Origin: Chloroflexota bacterium
Lineage (GTDB): Bacteria > Chloroflexota > Anaerolineae > Anaerolineales > UBA11579
Direction of reading: 5' to 3'
Assembly: GCA_013112575.1 (NCBI GenBank)
Contig: JABFGG010000004.1
Location: forward strand, 62,001-126,000
DNA: 64,000 nt
Both the position numbers and the translations under genes were made by a program. Positions 1 through 10,147 of the stretch are shown here, piece after piece. Position 1 is the stretch's first letter. Each line of letters opens with the position of its first letter. The notes beneath the pieces are model-generated. The model had not been told where the DNA came from. It searched no databases and saw only the letters and a list, made by a program, of their open reading frames with translations.

Positions 1-100
1 TGGGTCTTTCATCAAAGCTAAACTAAAGGCATTATTTAGAATGATGGGGCTTGGTGTAAGGACTGAACAAAAAAGTCAATGATTAGAGAAGGGGTTCGTA

Positions 101-3100
101 ATGGGAAAAGGATTTCTCCTAAAATTTAGGGGCTACTGGCTTTCAGCCATCCTGTTGATGTTGTGCTGCGCCCCTGGGCCAGCCACCGCTGCGCCAGGGG
201 CTTCGATTGGCACCGCTCGCTTGGCTGTCCAACTCAACGAAGTCGAAGGGTTTTCCTTATACTTTAGCAATCCCTGTTTAGGTAATTGCGGGGATCCGAT
301 TTCATATAACCTGGCAGTCGAAGGGGACACCTTATCCGGTGGGGAAGACCTTTCCATTCCGCTTTCCACCCTGCAAACTTTGTTAAACAGCCTGCATACG
401 CTCTACCCGCGCACTCGTGATATCACACACGTCTCCCATACGGATGATTATCCCTACGCTTCGGGCAGTATTTCCCTGGCCGATGGCCGCCGCATCGTCT
501 TTAATTCTTCTTCGCAGCTCAACAAAATGGTGCCTTGGAATATCACCGTATGGACGGAAAATGAGCAGGGCAAACGAGAGATTGCTGAAAGTTATTTTCT
601 CTTGCATGATGATTTTCACAGCGGGTTGTCGGTCTTATGGAATTTACTCGAAGGTTACGGGTTCCCGCGCGATTATCAAGGTGATAGCTTGCAGAGGTGG
701 AGCAATGACGAAGAAGAAGCCGAATCGATCAAACTCCATCTGGATGACGATGAATTCTATGGTGCTCTCACGGCTGTACACGCCGAAGTATTTGGCATAG
801 GGGAAGGAGTGACGGAGCCGTTCTTTGATTTACTGAATCAAAACAGTGTCCTTGAAGACCTCTTCAGTCAAGACTACTCGATCTTTGACATGGCGCTTGA
901 TGTCAATATCACTGTAAATAACCCCCGCCCTTTGAGCTACAGAGGTATGCTGGCTTTGTTGGCTCCAAACAGCAGGGATGTGATCGCTACGACAGTTAAT
1001 ATTACCCTTGAGCCCGCAGTGCAGGTCGAGACACCCCTTATAGTTGAACAAGTGCAAGAGTTGTTAGCCGAGCGCGCCGGTTATGCCTTTCTGGAAGAGG
1101 AAGTGCCATCCGTACTGGCGGGGGTGATTTACGTCCTTGAGACGCGTCCTGAAAAGTACAACTCCTATTGGGAACTGGTTACTCCTTTTGCCTGCCCGGA
1201 ACACCAGTCTTATGAAAAACTGAGCTATCGTGTACAGGGGCTTATCAAACAAGATGTGCCCACCCAGCTTAATTTCTATCGTATTGAAGAGTTGTCAGGT
1301 TGGGCCGTGGACCTTGAACTCTATAGCGAAGAAGCCTTCTGGGAAGAATACGGAGCTGCTGTGCAGCAAAATTGGTTACCACAAGCATTCCAGCAGGTCA
1401 GCCTCGATGATCTGGAAGTCTTCTCTACCAATTTCCTGTTGAAATTTAAACCGGATGTCACCGACCGCAAACCGGACCTCATCCCACTCTTGCAAACGGA
1501 GTTACCTGAAGAAACCACAATCCATGTCGAGCATCCACAGAAGGAGGGTGACCAGACCTTTGCGCAACTCTATGGCAGCGTCATCATCCCTGAAGATGGC
1601 AGTGAACCGTATTTTGTATATTGTGGTCAGCGGTGGCCAAGCTGGTATCGTGACCCTTATGATTTCGACAGTGTGGATGTCCCTGACCCTGATATCGCCC
1701 GCGATGACCGCGTACCTTCTAGCCGCACGGGCTGGATCACGATTCCGGGGGTTGGTGAGCAACGAATAAACTGGACGGCTTTTGGTGTGAGCCAACCGGG
1801 CTACGTGCATGCCATCTGGACAGATGATGACGACGTGTACTATGCCGAAGGGTTGGCAGATGGATCCGCATGGACCGCAACCCAACGTTTGGGTCCCGAC
1901 TCGTGGAACATGCGCGTGGTCACAAACCGGCGGGGGGACGTGCATTTGATCTGGTCCACCTCACGGCCCCATGGCAGCGTGCATCTATGGCGTCCGGCTG
2001 GTGGTGTATGGCAGGAACCGGAAAGCTGGGAACACGGTTATTTTTCCCAATACATCCTTGACGAGCAAGGCAACCTGCATCTTGGCTGGGGTGCTTCGGA
2101 TGGCATCGACTCGGAATTCTTTTATGCGCTCTGGACTGAAGAGGAAGGTCTCCTGGAACGCGAAAATGTTTCCCGGCAAATCGGCGAAACTGGCAGCGGT
2201 CGCTTAATCCTGGACGACCAGGGCACGGTGCATGCTGTGTGGCGTCACGGCTTTGAGGCCGACCCCTTCGTCGATCCACTTTCCGGCGAGATTTTCGACC
2301 GTCTCGGCCTGTTCTATGCTCACCGTTTGGGAGAGGGCCAATGGAGCCTGCCTGAACAAATCGGTTTCTTCGCGCCCTTTGCGCATGCCATGGGACTGGC
2401 ACTTACCCCTGACGGGCAACCTCTGGCGCTCTGGCAGGATGTAGACGGTATTCTCAGCAGCGCACGGGATGCGGCAGGTTGGCAGGATACAAGCATTATG
2501 GCCCCGGTCCCGCCGCCGGAAGAGCCTGCCCCCTTTGGGCCAGAGCGTTGGGTCGAGCCTACGGCAAACATCGAGATTGGGCAGGATGCGGATGGCAACA
2601 TCTATGCACTTTGGTATGCCCGGGATACGGGTGTATCCTTTGCGCGTTTTGATGGCAAACAATGGTCAGACCCGGAACAGCTTACCGACGCAAACACTGA
2701 GGACATCAGTATGGTGGTCGAACCCAATGGCGATATCCATCTGTTGTACATTCGCCTGAGTGATGGGGAAATCATGTATTTACACTATAGCGATGATGAG
2801 GTGCAGGAAAACACTTCATTGGGATTTAACTACGATTATTATGGTTTGCCGGTTGTGGATCTGGTAGTCGACGAGGCAGGCTATGTCTACGCTCTGGGCC
2901 TGCCGCGAACCCCGCGCTTTATGGTGAAAATTCCAGAAGATGCAACAAGTCAACTTCCCACACCCACACCAATTCTATCCATAACACCAACGCCAATACA
3001 GCAAACACCCACTCCCACAGTAAATCCGGTGGCCAGCTCTGCCGACTCAACCAGCCAACTGCTGTTCGGCATGGCCGTCATTCTGAGTGTGCTGCTTGTG

Positions 3101-3145
3101 ATCTTCGCCTGGGCTTTTTACGTTAGCAGGAATGAAGACAATTAG
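101..3145 (+). CDS. Secreted, C-terminally anchored beta-propeller-like protein
   Basis: This 1014-residue protein has no recognised enzymatic motif. The first ~30 residues form a signal peptide: a basic start, a hydrophobic LSAILLMLCC core and an Ala-rich cleavage region. From about residue 560 to 930 there are repeated modules of 50-60 residues with a V/I-H-x-I/L-W core (VHAIWTD, VHLIWST, LHLGWGA, VHAVWRH, IYALWYA, IHLLYIR), as in sialidase/BNR-type propellers. A Thr/Pro-rich linker (about 955-980) leads to a single hydrophobic segment (about 987-1008) and a short charged tail, so most of the protein should be outside the cell. A GAAGGGG site at 88-94 supports the ATG. The function is unknown. 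Binding of a surface or extracellular ligand is an inference only. Confidence 0.75.
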   Translation: MGKGFLLKFRGYWLSAILLMLCCAPGPATAAPGASIGTARLAVQLNEVEGFSLYFSNPCLGNCGDPISYNLAVEGDTLSGGEDLSIPLSTLQTLLNSLHTLYPRTRDITHVSHTDDYPYASGSISLADGRRIVFNSSSQLNKMVPWNITVWTENEQGKREIAESYFLLHDDFHSGLSVLWNLLEGYGFPRDYQGDSLQRWSNDEEEAESIKLHLDDDEFYGALTAVHAEVFGIGEGVTEPFFDLLNQNSVLEDLFSQDYSIFDMALDVNITVNNPRPLSYRGMLALLAPNSRDVIATTVNITLEPAVQVETPLIVEQVQELLAERAGYAFLEEEVPSVLAGVIYVLETRPEKYNSYWELVTPFACPEHQSYEKLSYRVQGLIKQDVPTQLNFYRIEELSGWAVDLELYSEEAFWEEYGAAVQQNWLPQAFQQVSLDDLEVFSTNFLLKFKPDVTDRKPDLIPLLQTELPEETTIHVEHPQKEGDQTFAQLYGSVIIPEDGSEPYFVYCGQRWPSWYRDPYDFDSVDVPDPDIARDDRVPSSRTGWITIPGVGEQRINWTAFGVSQPGYVHAIWTDDDDVYYAEGLADGSAWTATQRLGPDSWNMRVVTNRRGDVHLIWSTSRPHGSVHLWRPAGGVWQEPESWEHGYFSQYILDEQGNLHLGWGASDGIDSEFFYALWTEEEGLLERENVSRQIGETGSGRLILDDQGTVHAVWRHGFEADPFVDPLSGEIFDRLGLFYAHRLGEGQWSLPEQIGFFAPFAHAMGLALTPDGQPLALWQDVDGILSSARDAAGWQDTSIMAPVPPPEEPAPFGPERWVEPTANIEIGQDADGNIYALWYARDTGVSFARFDGKQWSDPEQLTDANTEDISMVVEPNGDIHLLYIRLSDGEIMYLHYSDDEVQENTSLGFNYDYYGLPVVDLVVDEAGYVYALGLPRTPRFMVKIPEDATSQLPTPTPILSITPTPIQQTPTPTVNPVASSADSTSQLLFGMAVILSVLLVIFAWAFYVSRNEDN

Positions 3146-3316
3146 GCTACATTAAACATACATACGGGTACATTAAATCGCCCCATTTTTGCACGTTCGA
3201 CCCTTATACACGCCGCATATCGGTCAACTATCTATTCCCTCCCCATATGCGGGGGTCATAGTACCCCCACCCCTGCAAACCCCTACATTACTACATACAC
3301 TACATAAAATAAGTAG

Positions 3317-3333
3317 AGTTTGCGAAGCAAACT
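3317..3333. repeat. Short hairpin, copy 1 of AGTTTGC/GCAAACT
   Basis: A perfect 7-bp inverted repeat around a GAA loop. It has no T-run, so it is a poor intrinsic terminator. The same arms occur at 12281-12299. Confidence 0.5.
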
Positions 3334-3419
3334 TAAAAACCAAATAGCAGGACTGTTTGGTCGAGTACATCAAATACAATAACCACTTGGTTAACTATCG
3401 CCACACGCTTGCTATATTA

Positions 3420-3447
3420 TTCACAATTAATCTTTATAGAATATGAT
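3420..3447 (+). promoter_or_regulatory. Candidate sigma-70-type promoter of the LolA-like/MacB operon
   Basis: TTCACA (3420-3425) and TATGAT (3442-3447) are separated by 16 bp, upstream of an AAGGAG ribosome site and the ATG at 3474. Each hexamer has one mismatch to its consensus. Called from sequence only. Confidence 0.4.
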
Positions 3448-3473
3448 ATGGGGTAACGACAAGGAGTTTATCG

Positions 3474-4604
3474 ATGAATAGAAATAGGATTTTGTTGCTT
3501 GTTGGAGTTTTGATCGTAGTGGCAGCTATCAGCGCCTTTATGCTGATGCAGTCCTCTCCTGAAGACATTCTCACCCAGGCAATTGAAACATCCCAAACTG
3601 TAAATGATGGTCACGCAATCGTGGCCTTTGAAGTGGATAGCCCTGAGCAAGATGCCAGTGGCACAGTTGAAGTTTGGGCGCGTTCCAGCGAAGATGGCCC
3701 GGGCTCTTTTCGCGTGAATGTGCTGGATGCCAGTGAAGCAGACGCCCAGGGAGCCGTGATTGTCAGTAATGGCGAAACACTTTGGGCTTATTCCCCCTCG
3801 AAAAATGAGGTCTTTGTAGGCACACCCGAAGAGGCTAAAGCTTTGATGGAGAATAGCGAATTCGCGCCTGGTGACTTTGGTCAAATGCCAGAATATGAAG
3901 GTGACAAACCCGAGACTGCTGAAGAAGCTGTTGAACAGATCACCGAACGCTTCAACCTCAGCCTTTCCGGCACCGAAACGGTTGCGGGCGAAAACAGCCA
4001 GGCGCTTGTCTTTGAACCTATCCCCGAGCAAATGCCTCCAGAGTTCAGCGCCGCCGGTGGTCTCTTTAACATGTGGGTTAGCCAGGACAGCAACTTGCCA
4101 CTGGCAGGCTCTTACACGGGCGGCAGCTTTGGCGAGTTCAGCGCCACCGTTGTGGAATATGAAGTCAACGTGGGTGTCGATGACGCCCTCTTCACCTTCG
4201 ACATTCCTGCCGGGGCCGAAGTCGTCACTTTTGCGGACCTGGAACCGAAATCATTGACACTTGAAGAAGCCGGTGCCAACGCCGAGTTTACTTTCCTGAT
4301 TCCCGCCGAGACGCCTGAAGGCGCTACCCTAGTGGACATCCTCGATGTGCGCGGTACCCTGGTGCAACGTTATACCCTGCCTGAAGGTGGTTCCTTCACC
4401 GTCGCCCAGGGTATTTCTGAAGAAACCAGCATTCCAGCTGATGAGGGTCAGTCCGTTGAACTGCGCGGCACCACTGGCCAGATATTTGAGTCTGAAGATG
4501 GCGGCAAAGTATTGCTGGCCTGGACCGAGGGCGACCTCTTCTTCTCGGTGGCTGGCGATCTGACCCCCGAGCAAGCCCTGGGTATTGCTGAGTCACTGCA
4601 ATAA
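3474..4604 (+). CDS. LolA-like/DUF4367-type exported protein
   Basis: A 376-residue exported protein. An N-terminal hydrophobic segment (about residues 6-25) is an uncleaved anchor or signal. Residues about 30-250 resemble the LolA/LolB/RseB fold seen in DUF4367 and outer-membrane-lipoprotein-sorting-like proteins: a helix with ILTQAIETSQTV, then beta strands describing an 'average loss' pattern such as TVEVWARS and GETLWAYSP. A second beta-rich part (about 255-376) is similar to DUF4367. The stop codon directly touches the ATG of the MacB-like gene (TAA then ATG), so the two are very probably translated together and work together. It may present a lipid or peptide to the transporter. That role is inferred from fold and context only. 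Confidence 0.65.
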   Translation: MNRNRILLLVGVLIVVAAISAFMLMQSSPEDILTQAIETSQTVNDGHAIVAFEVDSPEQDASGTVEVWARSSEDGPGSFRVNVLDASEADAQGAVIVSNGETLWAYSPSKNEVFVGTPEEAKALMENSEFAPGDFGQMPEYEGDKPETAEEAVEQITERFNLSLSGTETVAGENSQALVFEPIPEQMPPEFSAAGGLFNMWVSQDSNLPLAGSYTGGSFGEFSATVVEYEVNVGVDDALFTFDIPAGAEVVTFADLEPKSLTLEEAGANAEFTFLIPAETPEGATLVDILDVRGTLVQRYTLPEGGSFTVAQGISEETSIPADEGQSVELRGTTGQIFESEDGGKVLLAWTEGDLFFSVAGDLTPEQALGIAESLQ

Positions 4605-6626
4605 ATGGACAAAGCCATCCAACTGCTTGATGTGCGCCGCCAGTATCATCTCGGCAGCACAGATGTCAACGCGCTTGAAAACATCAATCTAGAGATCGAC
4701 CAGGGTGAGTTTGTTGCCCTGGTCGGTCCTTCTGGCTCCGGTAAATCCACACTGCTCCATTTGCTGGGCGGCTTAGACCGCCCCACCAGCGGTGAGATTT
4801 ACGTGCGGGGTTTGTCCCTGCACACTGCCAACGAAGAAGAACTCACCGGTCACCGCCGCCATAATACCGGCTTCATTTTCCAGACTTTCAATCTACTGCC
4901 CACCCTGACAGCCCTGGAGAACGTGACCCTGCCGCTAATGCTGGGCGGGGTGGGCATCGCCGAACGTAATCAGCGCTCCACCCAACTGCTGGAACGCGTG
5001 GGCCTGGGAGATCGTTTGCATCACCGCCCAACTGAACTTTCCGGCGGCGAACAGCAGCGCGCCGCCATTGCACGTGCGCTGGTCAATGAACCCCAACTGA
5101 TCCTGGCGGATGAACCTACCGGCAATCTAGATTCGTCCACCGGGGCCGACGTGATGAATTTACTGCGCGAGCTTAACAGCGAACGCGGCGTGACCCTCAT
5201 TGTTGTCACTCATGATGCCGAAGTTGCCGCCTATGCTGATCGCATCGTCCATCTGCGTGATGGCCAGATTTCCCAAATTGAAACAACCAAGGCTACGCCG
5301 GACCAAGCCGAGCTACCTGCCCCAGCCGAAACCCCGTCAAATGGTGGCCTTTCTTTCCGCGACTTGCTGCGCACCTCGCTCAGTAATCTGCGCCGTCGCC
5401 CCGTACGCAACGTGCTCACTTCTGCAGGAGTGGTCATAGGCATTGTCACTCTGGTCGCCATGGTTTCTGTAGGCGTGGGTGTGCAGGCCGAGATCAATCG
5501 TAACTTCCAGGCACTGGGCCTCGAAAACGTGTTCGTCTCCCCGGCCTTCCCCGAAGAAGAGGACGCCTTCGACCCTTTTGGCTTTGCCGAACCCAAAGCA
5601 CCACTGACCCCTGACATCGCCGTCGCCTTCAGGGAGCTACCCGAAGTGGATTCGGTCACGCCTGTCTTGTCGTTGCCCTCCAATCTGGAGGTCAGCCTTA
5701 CTTTCGATGATCAGACCCTCCCTTTGCGTTTAGCGGGCGATTTCGGACGCGGCCCGCAAGGGCCAGGCAACCTAACCCCACCCGAAATGCTGGCCGGTGA
5801 GCCCTTGGGCGAGGGCGATACAGAAAGCATGGTCCTCCTCACTGACCTGGCCGACCAATTGCTTAGTGAATCCGGTGGCGACTATGCCGACCTCATAGGG
5901 CAAATGGTCACGCTCACGGTGCGTTTGCCGCGTGGCGAAACCAGGGATTTCACCACCACGATCATCGGTGTCGAAGATGACCGCAGCTTTTACTCTGCCG
6001 ACATCGGCTTGCAGGAACGCACCGAAATCAAGATCTGGTGGTTCGGCCGCCCGGATACCCTCAACACCGACGGCTACGATATGCTGGTCGTGCGTGCGGT
6101 TAATCAAAGTGCAGTACCTGCGGTCCTTGATGTGGCCGAAGGACTGGGTTTGGAAGCCCAGTCTTTGGGTGCCGTGCTGGAAATCGCCAACCGCGTGTTG
6201 GCCGTTATGCAGGCCTTGCTTGGCTCCGTTGGTGGTCTGGCTTTGTTGGTTGCCACCCTGGGAGTGGCCAACACCATGATGATGGCCATCTACGAGCGCA
6301 CCCGTGAAATCGGCGTACTCAAAGCTTTGGGTGCACGAAACAAGGAAGTGCGTCGTATGTTCACTGCTGACGCCGTGCTATTGGGCTTTATTGGTGGTGT
6401 GGTGGGTTTGATCCTGGGTACTCTTCTAGGTCGCCTGGTAGACTGGATCGGCCATCTTTATCTCGCCAACGAAGGTGTTACTGGCATCGGGCCGATTTCC
6501 ATCGTGCCCCCCTGGCTGGCGATAGGCTCCCTGGTGTTTGCCGCATTCATTGGTGTATTAGGTGGTTTTTACCCCGCCACCCGCGCCGCCCGCCTCGACC
6601 CCGTCGTTGCTTTAAAGCACGAATAA
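4605..6626 (+). CDS. MacB-type ABC transporter, ATPase fused to FtsX-like permease
   Basis: A 673-residue fusion. The N-terminal ATPase (about 1-225) has Walker [10 protein letters not shown] (41-49), the LolD/MacB-type signature [15 protein letters not shown], Walker [13 protein letters not shown] and the switch VTHD. The C-terminal half (about 250-673) is a MacB_PCD/FtsX permease: one membrane helix near 265-290, a roughly 230-residue extracytoplasmic domain, then three helices in the last 150 residues ending in [18 protein letters not shown], the typical family ending. MacB/LolCDE-family proteins move lipoproteins, peptides or signals by mechanotransmission. With the LolA-like protein immediately upstream it probably acts on an envelope substrate. 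The substrate cannot be read from sequence. Confidence 0.88.
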   Translation: MDKAIQLLDVRRQYHLGSTDVNALENINLEIDQGEFVALVGPSGSGKSTLLHLLGGLDRPTSGEIYVRGLSLHTANEEELTGHRRHNTGFIFQTFNLLPTLTALENVTLPLMLGGVGIAERNQRSTQLLERVGLGDRLHHRPTELSGGEQQRAAIARALVNEPQLILADEPTGNLDSSTGADVMNLLRELNSERGVTLIVVTHDAEVAAYADRIVHLRDGQISQIETTKATPDQAELPAPAETPSNGGLSFRDLLRTSLSNLRRRPVRNVLTSAGVVIGIVTLVAMVSVGVGVQAEINRNFQALGLENVFVSPAFPEEEDAFDPFGFAEPKAPLTPDIAVAFRELPEVDSVTPVLSLPSNLEVSLTFDDQTLPLRLAGDFGRGPQGPGNLTPPEMLAGEPLGEGDTESMVLLTDLADQLLSESGGDYADLIGQMVTLTVRLPRGETRDFTTTIIGVEDDRSFYSADIGLQERTEIKIWWFGRPDTLNTDGYDMLVVRAVNQSAVPAVLDVAEGLGLEAQSLGAVLEIANRVLAVMQALLGSVGGLALLVATLGVANTMMMAIYERTREIGVLKALGARNKEVRRMFTADAVLLGFIGGVVGLILGTLLGRLVDWIGHLYLANEGVTGIGPISIVPPWLAIGSLVFAAFIGVLGGFYPATRAARLDPVVALKHE

Positions 6627-6780
6627 CACGCTAATCACCAGGGCCCGGCCAAGTACTTTTATACGTAACCCTATAAGTCTGTTTGTAGTTTGCAATTCTT
6701 TTACACGGGGGTTACAGGCTTAAAATCTCTCCCTGCTAGAATGCCTTCTTCTATTGACAAGCTTCACTAAGGAGGAGGCT

Positions 6781-9390
6781 GTGAGAAATAAATTAGTTAT
6801 TGGAGCAGTTTTATCGGTTTTTATGGGGTTTTTGATACAGGGGCAGGCACACGCTCTGGTTCCTATTCCCTTGGACGTTGACACTGTGCTTGATGATGCC
6901 AGTTTAACAACCTGTAATTCAGCAGTTGCCAATGATTGCAGTCTGCGCGGCGCGGTCATCACCGCCAATGCCTCACTGGGCAACGATGTCACCATCAACG
7001 TTCCGGCTGGCGTCTACGACCTGACTATTGGCGGTGCATTGGAAGATAATGCCCAGACCGGCGACCTGGATCTGCGAAATAACATCAATATCATTGGAGC
7101 AGGTATTGGGGTCACCTTTATCGAAGCCGACCAAATCGCAGATCGCGTCTTCCACGTGCTGGACGATTCGCAGGGCAGCCCGGTGGAAACCAATATTGAA
7201 GCTGTCAGTATCAACTCAGGCCAGGCTGGGCTGGGAGGTAACATTTTCGTGGCTGTCGATAACGCCCTTGAACTGCGTGAAAGTGCTGTCACGGATGGCG
7301 TTGCTCTTCTCGGTGGAGGTGGTTTCTATAATAACGGCGGCACCCTCGAGATCCGCAATTCCAGTCTGTTAGGCAATTCCAGCTTGGTGGGAGGCGGGGC
7401 CGTGCTGAACGCCAATGACGGTTCCACGCTGGTACGGGCCACCCTGGTAGATGATAACGACGCCATCATTGTTGGGGGCGGTCTCTATAACTTTGACGGT
7501 ACGATGGTGGTGCGCGCATCGATCATCGAGGAGAACTTTGCAACTGCACCTCAGGTTGGCCGTGGCGGTGGCATCGCCAATGATGTGAATGGTGTGACCA
7601 CCGTTGAGGATTCTATCCTGCGGAGGAACGATGCCCACGGCTCAGATTACGGAGGTGGAGGTATCTACAACGCCGGTGAACTGACCCTGGACCTCACCTT
7701 GGTGGCGAGTAATGAAGCCCTCAATGGCGCTGGCGGCGGTATCTATGCGGATGCCGGCACGACCACACTCAATGGGTCTGAAGTTACAGGCAACATTGCC
7801 CACGTTAGCTATGGTGGCGGTATTGCAGGCTTTGGGGATGCTGCTTTAGTGCTGAATGGTACAACAGTAGACTCTAATGAGATCCTCAATAACAGCGTCA
7901 CATTTTCCGGCGGAGCGGGTATCTACAGCGCCGGTGACCTGACTACATCCGATGACACCATCATTGAAGACAATTCTACAATAGACGGCTATGGGGGCGG
8001 TATCTCCCTGGACGCTTCCGACGGGGCCGCCACCGCCACGCTCACGGATACGCGTGTGCGCAACAACGAGGCTGCCAGTGGAGGCGGCATCTACGTGCAC
8101 GATGGCGTGCAGCTAACCGGCAACCTTCTCGCCGTCCGCGATAATGAGGCCCTCTCTTGGGATGGAGGGGGTATTTATATCAAGACGATTGATAGTCAGG
8201 CTATTATTGTGCTTACAGATGCGCGCCTGCGCTTTAACATCGCTGATGGCTGGGGCGGCGGCATCAAAAATGAGGGTGGATCCCTCGAACTAATCGATAG
8301 CCTGGTGGAAGGTAACAGCGCCAATATCGCCGGTGGCCTGAAATCTGGGGACGGTCCGCTGGGAATAGGCATTTTGACCCTGCGTAACACGGATGTGATC
8401 GACAATACGGCCAGTGCTTTTGCAGGTGGTGTACGCGTCGATGAAAGCGAGGCATATATCTACGACAGCCTCATTGACTCGAATTCGGCTGGGCAGCATG
8501 CGGGGGGGCTGATGGTCATTGAATACAGCAACGCCAATGCCAATGTCCTCGTTGATAACACCCAGATCTCCAACAATACCACTTTAGACGGCGGAGGTAT
8601 CTGGATGCGTGGCGGAAGTTCACCCTTCGAAGCCATGCTCACTCTCACAGATAGCATTGTGCGCAATAACACCGCGACGGGAGACGGTGGTGGCATTTGG
8701 GTCAAAGGTGAGAGTGGCTCTGCCAAACTCATCGTCAATTCCAGCACGATCGGATTTAACCACGCCGATGGCAATGGTGGTGGGATTTTCCAACAGGCTG
8801 AGATCGATCTCTTCAATACCGATGATGCCTATGCCTCCGTGGTTTTGAATAATGCGACCTTGAGCACCAACAGCGCCAATGGGGATGGTGGCGGTATCTA
8901 CGTGTTGGAGTCACCTCCCACAGGAGGATTGACGACCACCACCCAAACCTGGTTCAACAGTTCTTCATTGATCAATAACCTTGTAGGTGCTGTGCCCAAC
9001 GTCATCCACGCTTTTGATGCCGAGGTTTCCTTGCGCAACTCCATCGTCAGTGACACGCCCTACGTGGCAGCGCCCCAGCACTGCACCCTGGTAGGTTCAG
9101 GCGTGATCAATTCGCTGGGGTATAACCTGGAGAGCGACGTGGCTTGTGGCTTCACTGCAGTGGGTGACCTGCAAAGCATCACCGATCCCGTCGATTCGAT
9201 TGCCATAAATGGTGGGCCTACCGGCACGCACGCCTTGCCTGTGGGGCATCCTGCTATTGATGCTGGTAACCCGGCTGGCTGTGAGGCTGACTTAGATGGC
9301 GACGGTATCGTAGAAACCGTACTGGCCGAAGACCAGCGCCACCTGCCCCGTGGTGCCATCTGTGATATCGGTTCGTATGAGAGTCAATGA
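6781..9390 (+). CDS. Exported parallel beta-helix protein (CSLR / choice-of-anchor Q type)
   Basis: An 869-residue surface protein. The start is placed at GTG 6781 because AAGGAGG lies 5 bases upstream (6769-6775); an in-frame TTG at 6754 has no such site and would precede the signal peptide. Residues 1-25 form a signal peptide. A CSLRGAVITAN segment near residue 45 matches the CSLREA-type N-terminal motif. Most of the protein consists of about 20 coils carrying GGGI(Y/W) and N-N-x turns, as in pectate-lyase-like right-handed beta helices. The C-terminal part (GYNLESDVACGF, DPVDSIAINGGPTGTHAL, HPAIDAGNP) matches choice-of-anchor Q proteins. It is likely an adhesin-like or carbohydrate-interacting surface protein. 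No catalytic residues could be assigned. Confidence 0.8.
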   Translation: MRNKLVIGAVLSVFMGFLIQGQAHALVPIPLDVDTVLDDASLTTCNSAVANDCSLRGAVITANASLGNDVTINVPAGVYDLTIGGALEDNAQTGDLDLRNNINIIGAGIGVTFIEADQIADRVFHVLDDSQGSPVETNIEAVSINSGQAGLGGNIFVAVDNALELRESAVTDGVALLGGGGFYNNGGTLEIRNSSLLGNSSLVGGGAVLNANDGSTLVRATLVDDNDAIIVGGGLYNFDGTMVVRASIIEENFATAPQVGRGGGIANDVNGVTTVEDSILRRNDAHGSDYGGGGIYNAGELTLDLTLVASNEALNGAGGGIYADAGTTTLNGSEVTGNIAHVSYGGGIAGFGDAALVLNGTTVDSNEILNNSVTFSGGAGIYSAGDLTTSDDTIIEDNSTIDGYGGGISLDASDGAATATLTDTRVRNNEAASGGGIYVHDGVQLTGNLLAVRDNEALSWDGGGIYIKTIDSQAIIVLTDARLRFNIADGWGGGIKNEGGSLELIDSLVEGNSANIAGGLKSGDGPLGIGILTLRNTDVIDNTASAFAGGVRVDESEAYIYDSLIDSNSAGQHAGGLMVIEYSNANANVLVDNTQISNNTTLDGGGIWMRGGSSPFEAMLTLTDSIVRNNTATGDGGGIWVKGESGSAKLIVNSSTIGFNHADGNGGGIFQQAEIDLFNTDDAYASVVLNNATLSTNSANGDGGGIYVLESPPTGGLTTTTQTWFNSSSLINNLVGAVPNVIHAFDAEVSLRNSIVSDTPYVAAPQHCTLVGSGVINSLGYNLESDVACGFTAVGDLQSITDPVDSIAINGGPTGTHALPVGHPAIDAGNPAGCEADLDGDGIVETVLAEDQRHLPRGAICDIGSYESQ

Positions 9391-9412
9391 TCTTTAATTC
9401 ATCCTATTGTAA

Positions 9413-9440
9413 GGGCGAGGCATTGCCTCGCCTTTTTTTG
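9413..9440 (+). terminator. Intrinsic terminator after the beta-helix gene
   Basis: GGCGAGG (9414-9420) pairs with CCTCGCC (9426-9432) and is followed by seven T residues. Confidence 0.85.
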
Positions 9441-9505
9441 CTGCTGTTGTTATTTACTCTCCAACGTCCCAATTACAAAAATCTATCCGATTAGCACGCC
9501 TTCCA

Positions 9506-10147
9506 TTATCGTTCCAGGCCAATAATCCCCTTCTCCAGCGCAGTAGTAACAGCCGCGGTGCGATCATCCACGCCCAGTTTGTTAAAGATGTGGATGAGAT
9601 GTGTTTTGACCGTGGCAACACTGATGTGTAATGTTTTGCCAACTTCCTTATTGCTGGCCCCCTTGGCCACCAATTGCAAAACCTCGATCTCGCGTGCGCT
9701 CAAGTTATCTTCGGCCGGGGTGCGCATCTGGGTCATCAGGCTGGCTGCCACAGCTGGGGCTAACACCGATTCGCCTTTAGCCGCAGCACGAATGGCGCGA
9801 AACAGTTCTTCGCGCGGGGTATCTTTAAGCAAATAGCCAGTCGCCCCAGCTTCTATCGCTCGCAGGATAGCGGCATCAGAATCGTAGGTTGTGAGTACCA
9901 GTATGCGCGCCTCTGGCAGTTGGGCTTTAATAGCTTCAATGGCTCCCACGCCATCCATCCCTGGCATTTGCAGATCCATCAGGGCCACGTCGGGCTTGAG
10001 GGAAGCATACAGGCGGACTGCCATTTCCCCATTCTCCGCCATGCCCACCACTTCAAAATCATCCTGTCCGGTTAACATTCCGGCCAGGCCTTCCCGTACT
10101 ACGGGGTGATCGTCTGTAATTAAAATGCGAATCGTGTCCATAATCAT
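9506..10147 (-). CDS. NarL/LuxR-family response regulator
   Basis: A 213-residue regulator. The receiver domain (about 5-120) has the acidic pair D12-D13, phospho-acceptor Asp58 in VALMDLQMPGMDG, and the conserved Lys in LLKDTP. A LuxR-type helix-turn-helix domain follows (about 148-210, LSAREIEVLQLVAKGASNKEVGKTL and VATVKTHL). The start overlaps the stop of the sensor kinase gene (ATGA), so the pair is translationally coupled. An alternative ATG two codons inside is equally possible. Target genes are unknown. The CPBP protease gene lies immediately upstream on the same strand. Confidence 0.92.
   Translation of the reverse strand: MIMDTIRILITDDHPVVREGLAGMLTGQDDFEVVGMAENGEMAVRLYASLKPDVALMDLQMPGMDGVGAIEAIKAQLPEARILVLTTYDSDAAILRAIEAGATGYLLKDTPREELFRAIRAAAKGESVLAPAVAASLMTQMRTPAEDNLSAREIEVLQLVAKGASNKEVGKTLHISVATVKTHLIHIFNKLGVDDRTAAVTTALEKGIIGLER

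Larger units (their letters stand above)
3146..3473. other. Intergenic region, 328 bp
   Basis: No gene is seen here. The region is AT-rich with a C/A-rich middle part. It holds a small hairpin (AGTTTGC, GAA, GCAAACT at 3317-3333) that recurs at 12281-12299, and a promoter-like pair just before the next gene. Confidence 0.5.
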
